Positions 24,983-32,626 of a stretch of DNA of 46,312 bases are shown here, one piece after another; position 1 is the first letter of the stretch; the number at the start of each line of letters is the position of its first letter. The notes below the pieces were generated by a model. The model was not told the origin of the DNA and made no database searches. It saw nothing but the letters and a program-made list of their open reading frames with translations. This DNA is from an uncultured Coriobacteriaceae bacterium. Lineage in GTDB: Bacteria > Actinomycetota > Coriobacteriia > Coriobacteriales > UMGS124. The stretch is from contig UQBS01000017.1 in NCBI GenBank assembly GCA_900539345.1, forward strand, positions 1 to 46,312, read 5' to 3'. Both the position numbers and the translations under genes were made by a program.

Positions 24983-25213
24983 GCAAGTTGGGCTTGAGGA
25001 GTGCCGTCGTCTTTTGACAGGACGGGCTGCCTCTGTCACTGGGAATACTGATACGAACAGCTCTGTTCCTTTGTCTCAGAGATTGCCCTTATTCGACCGT
25101 CGAAGGGAAAGTGCGTTCCGTGAGGTCATGGGCACCTCGTGAACGTCGATTCGCTGGTATGCGGACGGGGAATAACTCTGCATAATAGCCGCCGTATGGC
25201 CGAGAAACGTCTG

Positions 25214-25250
25214 CGCCCCGGGTGCGTTGCGTGCGTACCTGGGGCGTTTT
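25214..25250 (+). terminator. Hairpin with T-tract just upstream of nhaA
   Basis: CGCCCCGGGT pairs with ACCTGGGGCG (one G-U), then TTTT, ending 34 bp before the nhaA start. It may terminate transcription from upstream or act as an attenuator in the nhaA leader. The rest of 24983-25283 shows a CATAAT element near 25181 as a possible -10, without a convincing -35. Confidence 0.55.
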
Positions 25251-25283
25251 CGTGAAAAGTATATCGACCGAAAGGGAACGCGT

Positions 25284-26666
25284 ATGACACGTGGCACTGA
25301 CATCCTCATCGACGTGAGCGCCAAGCGTGCCGAGAAGCACGTCCGCCTCATGAGCCGACTTACGGGCACCGTATCGGCGCTTGTGATGATTGTTGCTGCA
25401 ATTGTGGCTCTCATCCTCACCAATGTGGGCTTCCATGAGCCCCTCCACCATGCCATGGAGACGCCGCTGGGCTTCTACGTGGGCGAGACCTTTGTGGGCC
25501 TCACTTTCGAGCAGGTTGTAAACGACCTGTTCATGGCCTTCTTTTTCTTGCTAGTGGGCTGCGAGCTCAAGTATGAGATGACCGTGGGCGCCCTTGCCAA
25601 GCCCAAGCAGGCGATTCTGCCTATGGTGGCGGCGCTGGGCGGCGTGTGCGGCCCTGCCCTCATTTACCTGGCTATCAACATGGGCGGCGACGCCGTGCAG
25701 GGTTGGGCAATTCCCACTGCCACCGACATCGCGTTTGCCCTGGCGGTCATGAGCCTGTTTGGCGATCGCATCCCCGTGGGCGTGAAGGTCTTCTTCTCCA
25801 CGCTCGCCATTGCCGATGACATGGTGGCCATCGTGGTCATCGCCCTGTTCTACAGCACGGACATCGCTGCGCTTTGGCTGGTCCTTGCCGCGCTCGCCGT
25901 GGTGGTTCTGATTGTGCTTAACCGCCTGCACGTGTTCAAGCTCACGCCGTACCTGCTGCTCGGCGCGTTTTTGTGGGTGTGCTTCTTCAATGCCGGCATC
26001 CACGCGACGTTGGCCGGCGTGGTGCTTGCCTTTACCCTGCCCGTGAAGTCCAACGTGAACCTCAAGGCCTATGCGCACTGGATTGCTGGCAAGTCCGCCG
26101 AGTTTGACCGTACCTACGACTCTGACCTGCGCATTCTTGGCCAGCATGAGGTGACCGAGCTCACGCACGAGGTCGAGCGCGTGTCCCACATCGTGACCCC
26201 GCCGCTGCAGCGCCTGGAGCACGCTATCACGTTCCCGGTGAACTACCTCATCCTGCCGCTCTTTGCCTTTGTGAACGCACAGGTCTTTGTGGCTGATGCT
26301 GACATGCTTACCGTGCTCACCTCGCCGGTGACCCTTGGCGTGTGGGTGGGCCTTGTCCTGGGCAAGCCGATCGGCATCCTGCTCACGACGTTCGTCATGG
26401 TCAAGTTCTGCGGCTTCTCGCTTCCCAAGAACGCTACGTGGGGCCACATGCTTGGCATCGGCATGCTTGCTGGTATCGGCTTCACCATGGCAATCCTCGT
26501 GGGCGGCCTGGCCTTCACCGATCCCACCTATATCATGAACGCCAAGGTGGGCATCCTGCTGGGTACCTTCACCGCCGCTGTGATTGGCCTGGTCTACCTG
26601 GCTCTTTACCTCAAGCGTCACGAGGCCAAGGGCGCTGCGCCTGCAGAGGTTGAGCGGGTGGAGTAA
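25284..26666 (+). CDS. nhaA: Na+/H+ antiporter NhaA
   Basis: A 460-residue inner-membrane antiporter exchanging Na+ for H+. The family core is clear: FFFLLVGCELKYEM, IPTATDIAFALAVMSLFGD, and STLAIADDMVAIV containing the ion-binding pair Asp178-Asp179. It is longer than E. coli NhaA (388), with an extra cytoplasmic loop around residues 265-310 and a C-terminal tail. AAAGGGAA supports the start at 25284 over a longer frame. Confidence 0.95.
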   Translation: MTRGTDILIDVSAKRAEKHVRLMSRLTGTVSALVMIVAAIVALILTNVGFHEPLHHAMETPLGFYVGETFVGLTFEQVVNDLFMAFFFLLVGCELKYEMTVGALAKPKQAILPMVAALGGVCGPALIYLAINMGGDAVQGWAIPTATDIAFALAVMSLFGDRIPVGVKVFFSTLAIADDMVAIVVIALFYSTDIAALWLVLAALAVVVLIVLNRLHVFKLTPYLLLGAFLWVCFFNAGIHATLAGVVLAFTLPVKSNVNLKAYAHWIAGKSAEFDRTYDSDLRILGQHEVTELTHEVERVSHIVTPPLQRLEHAITFPVNYLILPLFAFVNAQVFVADADMLTVLTSPVTLGVWVGLVLGKPIGILLTTFVMVKFCGFSLPKNATWGHMLGIGMLAGIGFTMAILVGGLAFTDPTYIMNAKVGILLGTFTAAVIGLVYLALYLKRHEAKGAAPAEVERVE

Positions 26667-27137
26667 GAGCCGCTGGCGCTTGCTGTGCGCTGGCGGTGTC
26701 TTTGCTGCTACGGAGGCGCTGCAACGATTCTGATGCTGATGACGGCTACGTTGTTGCGGCTGATGTGACGAGATGCCCGGGTCTGGTCTCGGACTACCTG
26801 CGCTTGATGGCCTACTGTTCTAAACGAAGCGCCGCCTGCTTGGAAAATACCAGGTAGGCGGCGCTTTTTGTTACCGAAGGCGACGGGACAATGCTGAGAC
26901 TTGCTGTGGCGAATCGTTTTAGGTCCCGCTGGGGTTGCAGTGGACAAATGCAGGCGAGATAAAGGACCGGATCGGAATCAATGGGAGCAGTTTCCGGCAT
27001 TGATTGGCGTCTGGGTTAGTTGAGTTGCTGGAATGAACTCTGGCGGAAATCGGAACTATAAACGAGTTGTGCATGAGTAAGGTGTTGGAAGATTGTCTTG
27101 TGGGCTTCCGAAGAAGCCGGGAATTGGGCTCTGATTG
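26667..27137. other. Gene-free interval between nhaA and the MGMT-family gene
   Basis: No supported coding sequence. It has an imperfect GC-rich hairpin right after nhaA (26671-26698), the terminator at 26828-26869, and a small GGCTTC/GAAGCC hairpin around 27104-27120 without a T-tract. Confidence 0.5.
26828..26869 (+). terminator. Strong terminator downstream of nhaA
   Basis: AGCGCCGCCT pairs with AGGCGGCGCT, with further inner pairing (TTGG/CCAG), followed by TTTTT. It is 160 bp past the nhaA stop, so either nhaA has a long 3' end or a short unannotated transcript ends here. Confidence 0.85.
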
Positions 27138-27488
27138 CTAATCCTGCCTCTTTATCTCCAGTTCGGCCTGATTGAAGCACTCCCATTGACATTCTTGCAG
27201 GTCAACGCGGCCGTCAGGCAAAAAAGTGACGCCTTCGTTTTCAAGTAGGCGGCGCTGCACGTCGGGGCCACCGAAGGCAAAGCCGCTCGCGAGGCTGCCG
27301 TCTTTGAATACCACGCGGTGGCAGGGGATGACGCCGGGTTCGGGATTGGAGTGCAAAGCGTATCCCACAAAGCGTGCTGCGCGAGGGTGTCCAGCCAACA
27401 GCGCAACCTGCCCGTAGTTGGCCACCTTGCCGCGGGGAATGGCCTTCACCACCCGATAGAACTCCCGAAACAAGCCCTCTGATGCCAT
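27138..27488 (-). CDS. MGMT/Ogt-family DNA alkyltransferase domain protein
   Basis: A 116-residue protein consisting only of the methylguanine methyltransferase DNA-binding and active-site domain. IPRGKVANYGQVA is the helix region, ARFVGYALHSNP follows, and VIPCHRVV holds the active Cys56, which distinguishes it from alkyltransferase-like proteins where Trp replaces Cys. Short stand-alone versions exist in many bacteria. AAGGAGG precedes the ATG. Confidence 0.85.
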   Translation of the reverse strand: MASEGLFREFYRVVKAIPRGKVANYGQVALLAGHPRAARFVGYALHSNPEPGVIPCHRVVFKDGSLASGFAFGGPDVQRRLLENEGVTFLPDGRVDLQECQWECFNQAELEIKRQD

Positions 27489-27635
27489 GGGAACCCTCCT
27501 TATGTGCCGCCGGTTTCTTTTCGCTAGCGATATGGTAGGCGCTTATGCCGCCCCAATGGGTCAGAACCGCCGTTTTTGCCGGATTGGACCCTTCGATCTG
27601 GGTGATTGCCGAAGCAAGTCAGTGAAAAACGGCGT

Positions 27636-27754
27636 ATGTTTGCGTTTTAAATCGGTGGCACTGACTATCCGACTGTTACCCCGCAATATCGTCGCAGGTA
27701 GATGGCTTGTGCTGTTTATGGCTACATTACTAGTGAGAATTAAAACGCAAACAT
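27636..27754. repeat. Perfect 15-bp inverted repeat with 89-bp centre
   Basis: ATGTTTGCGTTTTAA at 27636-27650 is the exact reverse complement of 27740-27754. Similarity extends outward (TGAAAAA on both arms). It lies in the 445-bp gene-free interval 27489-27933 between the methionine aminopeptidase and MGMT-family genes; no other feature except the terminator at 27862-27893 was seen there. It could be a looping operator pair or a short mobile-type repeat. Confidence 0.55.
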
Positions 27755-27861
27755 GCGAGCTTTTTCAGGCCGACTATCCGCGTATTTGCCCTCGAGGGGG
27801 GCCAAACAGAAGGGTGCCGCCCTCAAAGAGGGAGAAATCGAAGCGTTGATTCGCTTGACCG

Positions 27862-27893
27862 AAAAAAACCCGCCTTCCTTTGCGGAAAGTGGG
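27862..27893 (-). terminator. Terminator of methionine aminopeptidase gene
   Basis: Reading leftward, CCCACTTTCC pairs with GGAAGGCGGG (one mismatch, one G-U) and is followed by seven T. It is 41 bp past the stop. Confidence 0.8.
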
Positions 27894-27933
27894 CTTGTGA
27901 GTGCATTGGGTTGGTGTCTGCCGGTCAGTAGAA

Positions 27934-28818
27934 CTACCAGCTCAGCAGCTCATATCCCGTCTCGGTGACGACGAGCTGGACCTCCCACTGGGCGGAGTCG
28001 CTGCCGTCGGCGGTGCGCACGATCCAGCCGTTGTCCTCGTCGGTGGTGATGGTGGGCTCGCCGGCGTTCACCATGGGCTCGATGGTGAAGCACATGCCTG
28101 GCGCCATAATGGGGCCGGTGCCAGCCTCTTCCACAAAGCTCACGAAGGGGTCCTCGTGGAACTCCTTGCCGATGCCGTGGCCGCCGTACTCGGCCACCAC
28201 CGAGAAGCCGGCGTCGGTGGCCACCTTGTTCACGGCGGCGCTCACATCGCCCAGATGCGCCCAAGGCTTCACGGCGGCAAGGCCGGCCTCGACTGCGGCC
28301 TTGCAGGTCTCCACGAGGCGCTTGCGCTCCTCGCTTACCTCGCCGATGCAGTACATGCGCGAGGAGTCGGAGAAGTAGCCGCCCTTGATGGTGGACATGT
28401 CGACGTTGATGATGTCGCCGTCGTGCAGTATCTCGTTCTCATCGGGAAAACCATGGCAGATGACGTCGTTCACCGAGGTGCACACGCTGAAGGGATAGCC
28501 CTCGTAGTTGAGGTCGGCGCTCACGGCGTCATGCGCGGCCAGGTATTCCTCGACCCAGCGGTTGATGTCGGCGGTGGTGACGCCGGCCTTGATGTGCTCG
28601 CCCACGTAATCGAGCACGCCCACGTTAACCTCGGCGGACGCCTTGATGCCCTCGATGTCGGTCGGGGTCTTGAGCAGAACCCTGCTCGGCACCTCCTCGC
28701 CCTGCATGTAGAGCTCCTGCAGTCGGGTGTCGATGGCCTCGTGGCACTTCTTGTACTTCTTGCCGCTTCCGCACCAGCAGGCGTCGTTGCGGCCGAGTTC
28801 GGGCATGTTGTCGTACAT
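27934..28818 (-). CDS. map: Methionine aminopeptidase with N-terminal SEC-C zinc motif
   Basis: A 294-residue type I methionine aminopeptidase. Residues 11-26 form a SEC-C motif (NDACWCGSGKKYKKCH), seen in a subset of bacterial MAPs. The catalytic domain has the metal ligands in order: NVDMSTIKGG and YFSDSSRM (two Asp), GHGIGKEFHEDP (His), FTIEPM (Glu) and WEVQLVVT (Glu). The start at 28818 places the SEC-C motif at the N-terminus, with GGGGGTAA upstream. Confidence 0.94.
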   Translation of the reverse strand: MYDNMPELGRNDACWCGSGKKYKKCHEAIDTRLQELYMQGEEVPSRVLLKTPTDIEGIKASAEVNVGVLDYVGEHIKAGVTTADINRWVEEYLAAHDAVSADLNYEGYPFSVCTSVNDVICHGFPDENEILHDGDIINVDMSTIKGGYFSDSSRMYCIGEVSEERKRLVETCKAAVEAGLAAVKPWAHLGDVSAAVNKVATDAGFSVVAEYGGHGIGKEFHEDPFVSFVEEAGTGPIMAPGMCFTIEPMVNAGEPTITTDEDNGWIVRTADGSDSAQWEVQLVVTETGYELLSW

Positions 28819-28927
28819 TGCGTTACCCCCGTTGTGATAAGAGTTTGACGCAAGGACGATACTCCAAATGCCTGCGCCCTGCCTGCCGAAACGCAAGTTC
28901 ACGGGTCATCACACTGAAAACGTAGGC

Positions 28928-28981
28928 AAAAGGGGCCGCCGCGCCCGCGGTTCACAGTTCAGACCGGGATGCGGCGACCCC
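28928..28981 (-). terminator. Terminator of the TorD-type chaperone gene
   Basis: Reading leftward, GGGGTCGCC pairs with GGCGGCCCC (one G-U) around a long loop, then TTTTG. It lies 50 bp past the chaperone stop. Confidence 0.65.
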
Positions 28982-29031
28982 TTGGAGTCGCGTGTTTGTC
29001 GAGTGATGCGGCCCGACCTTTTGAGCGTGTA

Positions 29032-29892
29032 CTACGCGGCCTTCTCTGCCTGCGCGGCCAGGTCGCCGAAGAGTTCCATCTCGCACTCGAGGTACCCGCG
29101 CGTGATGAGTGCAAAGCCGCGGTAGAACTTCGTGGTTGCGCAGCGCTCCACATCCTTCGTGAAGTTGGGCACCCATGCGTTGAGGTGGTCCTGCAGGAAA
29201 TGCGACTGGTCGTTGAGCAAGTCCTGGGCAAGCTTCGTGTCCGCCGAGCGCAAGGCATCGGCGGCGCGGGTTGCCATGGTGCTCATATACTCGAACTCCA
29301 GTGCCACATGGTCCTCACCCTCGCGCCAGCTCGCGTCCTTCTCAAGGCCGGCGGCGCGGTAGCAGGCCAGCACCTCGTCGCGGGATTCCTGCATAAGCAG
29401 GTGCTTTTCGGAGCGGTACACGCTCTCGAAGGGGTAGGCGGCGCTTGCGTGGTCGCCGGTGTAGCCGATGAACGCGCGCACATAGTCCTTCGCAAGGTCG
29501 AGCAGACTGTGCTCCCAGGTCTGTCCCAGCCACTTCACGAGCAGGCGATACCCCTCGTCGACGTCCTTGTTGCCCGTGTTCGCCGCATAGTTCGCTGCCT
29601 GCAGCTGGTCAAGAAGGGCTTGGTCAGCCTCAACGCGATAAACGCGGCTGAGCAGCGCATACATGTTTGCGCGCGACTCGCATGCGCCGGCGAGCTCTGC
29701 AAGCTCCTCTGCCTCCATCTTCCCCAGGTCGATGTCGCTCAGCGTCCTTGCTGCATGGGGCGCCTTCTCTGCGGCGGCGAGGGAGGCGATGAGCTCGGGG
29801 GTGGGCGTGAGCTGGGCCACTGCCTCAGGCTTGGGGGTGGCGTCGAAATTGGGGTTGATAACGCGGTTTTTGGTGCATTCCTCGCGGTTCAT
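29032..29892 (-). CDS. TorD/DmsD-family chaperone for a molybdoenzyme
   Basis: A 286-residue cytoplasmic chaperone of the TorD type, which binds twin-arginine signals and assists cofactor insertion in molybdenum reductases. Family motifs are AYPFESVYRSE and EDHVALEFEYMS. About 70 extra residues at the N-terminus are low in complexity (Ala, Glu, Pro). It most likely matures the molybdenum enzyme encoded at 32627, three genes away. It follows the unknown protein at 29992 on the same strand with a 99-bp gap. Confidence 0.88.
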   Translation of the reverse strand: MNREECTKNRVINPNFDATPKPEAVAQLTPTPELIASLAAAEKAPHAARTLSDIDLGKMEAEELAELAGACESRANMYALLSRVYRVEADQALLDQLQAANYAANTGNKDVDEGYRLLVKWLGQTWEHSLLDLAKDYVRAFIGYTGDHASAAYPFESVYRSEKHLLMQESRDEVLACYRAAGLEKDASWREGEDHVALEFEYMSTMATRAADALRSADTKLAQDLLNDQSHFLQDHLNAWVPNFTKDVERCATTKFYRGFALITRGYLECEMELFGDLAAQAEKAA

Positions 29893-29991
29893 GGTGTCGT
29901 CCTTGTCTTGTTGTGCGTCGGCGTTGCGGCGGTTGCGACGCCGACTTTCGAATGCATGTGGCCCTGTTCGCCTTGGCGGCTTTTCGAGGGA

Positions 29992-30735
29992 TTAGCGCGA
30001 TGCGTCCTCAAGGTAGGAGCGCCCCAAGTCGGTGATTTTCCAAGCACCGTCCCATTCCACTGCGCCGGCTTTCTCAAGGCGCTCGGTGAAATGCTGGGCA
30101 AAGAAGCGCGGCGACTGCACGAGGGGATCCTTGTCGATGGCAGCCGAAAGTGCGGGCGTCGTGGTGCCGCCGTTGTCGGCGCACATGTCGAGCACGCGCA
30201 GGTAGATGCCTATGTACGCGGCGTCGTCCGCCAGCAGGCGGGCAAGGTCGGCCCTGGGGTCGAAGCTGTCGAGGTATGCAAGGCCGATCTCAGTTGTCCG
30301 CCAGAGCTTCTGAGCGGGCTTGGCCGGGCGCAGATACTCGACTCCGTCGACAACCTCGATCTGGGGCTTGTCGCTCTCGTTTTCCTCGTCGGCGTCGGTT
30401 TCGACCTCCAGCGCTCCTGCCTGTTGCAGCATGGCGCAAAGCGCGGCGCCGTCATACACGCTTGCGTTGTGCGACTGCAGCTCGGCGACATGCTCGTCGA
30501 CCTCGGCGACCGCATGGGGCTCGCGGCAGAAGTCCAAGATGCCCAGCAAAGAGTTGCGTCGCGTGGCCATGCGCTGCATCAGTTTTTCCAGCGCTTTAGG
30601 ATCGCCTGCATCGCGATGCCCCGCGGCTTGGGCAATCGACTCCTGCAGCGTTGGGCCGGGCTGCCATGCTGCCTGCGCTCCGCAATCAGGGTCGCCGCAC
30701 TCGATCTCGTCGTTTTCCATCTGGCTCATCCTCAT
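29992..30735 (-). CDS. Unknown protein between TorD chaperone and LuxR regulator
   Basis: A 247-residue soluble, acidic protein I do not recognise. The N-terminus has a CGDPDC pair that might bind metal. The C-terminal half looks winged-helix-like (FFAQHFTERLEKAGAVEWDG followed by WKITDLGRSYL), suggesting DNA or protein binding. GAGGAG lies before closely spaced ATGs; 30735 and 30729 are both possible starts. Position in the molybdoenzyme cluster suggests a maturation or regulatory role; this is inference. Confidence 0.75.
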   Translation of the reverse strand: MRMSQMENDEIECGDPDCGAQAAWQPGPTLQESIAQAAGHRDAGDPKALEKLMQRMATRRNSLLGILDFCREPHAVAEVDEHVAELQSHNASVYDGAALCAMLQQAGALEVETDADEENESDKPQIEVVDGVEYLRPAKPAQKLWRTTEIGLAYLDSFDPRADLARLLADDAAYIGIYLRVLDMCADNGGTTTPALSAAIDKDPLVQSPRFFAQHFTERLEKAGAVEWDGAWKITDLGRSYLEDASR

Positions 30736-30814
30736 CAGCTCCTCATGTGGTTGCGATGCTGCAATCCTAGGTTTGAACTGGGGGATGAGTCACCCATACG
30801 GGCGTATGGTTGGG

Positions 30815-32398
30815 TTATTGTTTTTGCTGTTCTTGCTGGTTGTAGATGAAAGCGAGCAGCTCCTGGCGGGAGTGTACGCCGAGCTTGGAGTAGATGTTGC
30901 GCATGTGGTAGTTGAACGTGCCCGGGGCGATGCAGAGCGTGTCTTGGATTCGCGCGGTGGACTCTCCGGCGACAAGTAGCCTCAGCACGTCGGCCTCGCG
31001 AGGGGAGAGGCCGAACCGCTCGGCGGTGAGGTCTGCAACGGTCTTGTCTTGCTGGGCCGACGTATTTTCAAGAGTCGAAGGGGCGACCTCATCCCGGCTC
31101 ATCCGCCCATCAATGACCGCGCTTTCGGTTTGTGCTTGCGGGTCGGGACGCTCCACGCCGGCCGCAAGCGTGTTGAGCTCGGGCGCAGCGAGAGATTTGC
31201 GGCGCAAGAGCAGGTATGTCACTATGAGCGCAGCTACGACAACTTCCGAGCCAACCAGGATGGCTGTCCCAGCGGCTTGCATCGCCGCTCCCGCGCCCCA
31301 TGTCCGGATGATTGCCGACGACAGGAACCAGCCGCCCAAATCGGAGACGGCCATGGTAAGGCGGGCAATCATGAACGTTCGCGCGCAGGAGAAATCAAAA
31401 AGCAGCGCGAACAGCACAGCTTCAAAAAGAAGCATGAGCTCCAGCGACGCATTTCCCATGGCGTAAAAGAGCCCCGCAGTGTCATTTGCCGTAAATCGGA
31501 TGTAGGGCAATGCGAAAACGCCAAGTATGACAAGGGGCGCAATATACAGGGCAGGTAATGCGGAGCCTTCTTCTTTGGCAACAAGCCACCCGACTGCTCC
31601 AAGAACGATGACTGACGTTATGAAATAAAACAGCTGGTCAAAGTTGCTTCCATTGCAGCTGAATTGCGGCAGGCACCCCGTGGACAGGCCCAACAGGGCC
31701 ACTGCAACGACAAGGACAATATACGCCTTCCGGTTGTGGCACTGCTTGTCTTGGGCGTGTTTTGATGCATTGCATTCAGTGGCGCGATTGTCGGCATATA
31801 TAAGAGATGCGCCCGAGGCGAGTGGCAACAGCGTCGCCACGATGAGCGCCATGGTTGGGAACAGATACGAGATGGCTAGACAGGCTATGAGAACGGCGAC
31901 GAGTATGATGGTGAAGTTCATGATGACTGCCCGCGCCTTCGCACGTCCAAACACACTGGCCCAATGGGCCGCAATCATGGCCGAGCTTGCACCGGTCATA
32001 ATGCCGCCGAGCAGCAAAAGCGGCATTACCGCAGGTTCGGGAATGACGCCCATGGCGCAAAGCGCGTAGAAGAGTGTGCCAATTGAGCAGACAATTGGCG
32101 CTGCATAGCACCCGGTTTTTGAACGGACAATCTGCATGAAAGCACGCGTTCTGGCTATACCGAAGCACAGAACCGCCATCAGGCTGATGGCAGAGAAAAG
32201 ATACACAGGATTGAGCGCGTTGAAACCTGCATCCTCATTGCCGGCGAACCCGGGAATAACGTCGTACATGAAGAGGCAAAGCCAGGCGAGATGAAAGGCA
32301 AAGCCGAGAAGATCCGGTTGCACAAGCGATGCTGGAGTGAGCCTCGCGTTGGCCTTTCCTTCAGGGGCACGTGAAGCGCCCGGTTGCGTCTGTGTCAT
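30815..32398 (-). CDS. Membrane-bound LuxR-family regulator (4 of 5)
   Basis: A 527-residue protein with about twelve hydrophobic segments (30-400), an extended linker (about 400-455) and a C-terminal LuxR domain (FGLSPREADVLRLL, then GTFNYHMRNIYSKLGV). It is divergent from the catechol-dehydroxylase-like gene. In Eggerthella, related membrane LuxR proteins accompany catechol dehydroxylases and respond to their substrates, so the same is inferred here. The two preceding same-strand genes (TorD, unknown) lie downstream of it and may be co-transcribed. Confidence 0.9.
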   Translation of the reverse strand: MTQTQPGASRAPEGKANARLTPASLVQPDLLGFAFHLAWLCLFMYDVIPGFAGNEDAGFNALNPVYLFSAISLMAVLCFGIARTRAFMQIVRSKTGCYAAPIVCSIGTLFYALCAMGVIPEPAVMPLLLLGGIMTGASSAMIAAHWASVFGRAKARAVIMNFTIILVAVLIACLAISYLFPTMALIVATLLPLASGASLIYADNRATECNASKHAQDKQCHNRKAYIVLVVAVALLGLSTGCLPQFSCNGSNFDQLFYFITSVIVLGAVGWLVAKEEGSALPALYIAPLVILGVFALPYIRFTANDTAGLFYAMGNASLELMLLFEAVLFALLFDFSCARTFMIARLTMAVSDLGGWFLSSAIIRTWGAGAAMQAAGTAILVGSEVVVAALIVTYLLLRRKSLAAPELNTLAAGVERPDPQAQTESAVIDGRMSRDEVAPSTLENTSAQQDKTVADLTAERFGLSPREADVLRLLVAGESTARIQDTLCIAPGTFNYHMRNIYSKLGVHSRQELLAFIYNQQEQQKQ

Positions 32399-32442
32399 TC
32401 CTTGGCATCCCCTTTAAGCAAAATAGCAGGTACATTAGTCAA

Positions 32443-32517
32443 CCCATAAAGATTCTCTCAATGTTTATGGGCATGTACGAGACCTGAATGATACACCAAA
32501 CCATATGGCAAACCATA
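32443..32517. promoter_or_regulatory. TTTATGG / AAACCATA elements in LuxR-molybdoenzyme intergenic region
   Basis: CCCATAAA (32443-32450) and TTTATGGG (32464-32471) form a perfect dyad. About 47 bp on, CAAACCATA is repeated at 32497-32505 and 32509-32517. The half-sites resemble the CATGGTTTATG elements at 22776, implying related LuxR proteins read related sites. Confidence 0.5.
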
Positions 32518-32626
32518 GAGGTATGAGTTTAAGCGGGTACAGCAGTAGCGCAATCATGTGTTTCGTCCTCGCACCGGGGTTTTGGTCCCGGCGCATATCG
32601 ATGCACGTGATTTGAAAGGGAGGAAC

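Noticed and set aside
27753..27968. 71-codon plus-strand open frame in the map/MGMT interval
   Set aside because: No ribosome-binding site or recognisable similarity, and it overlaps the map terminator.
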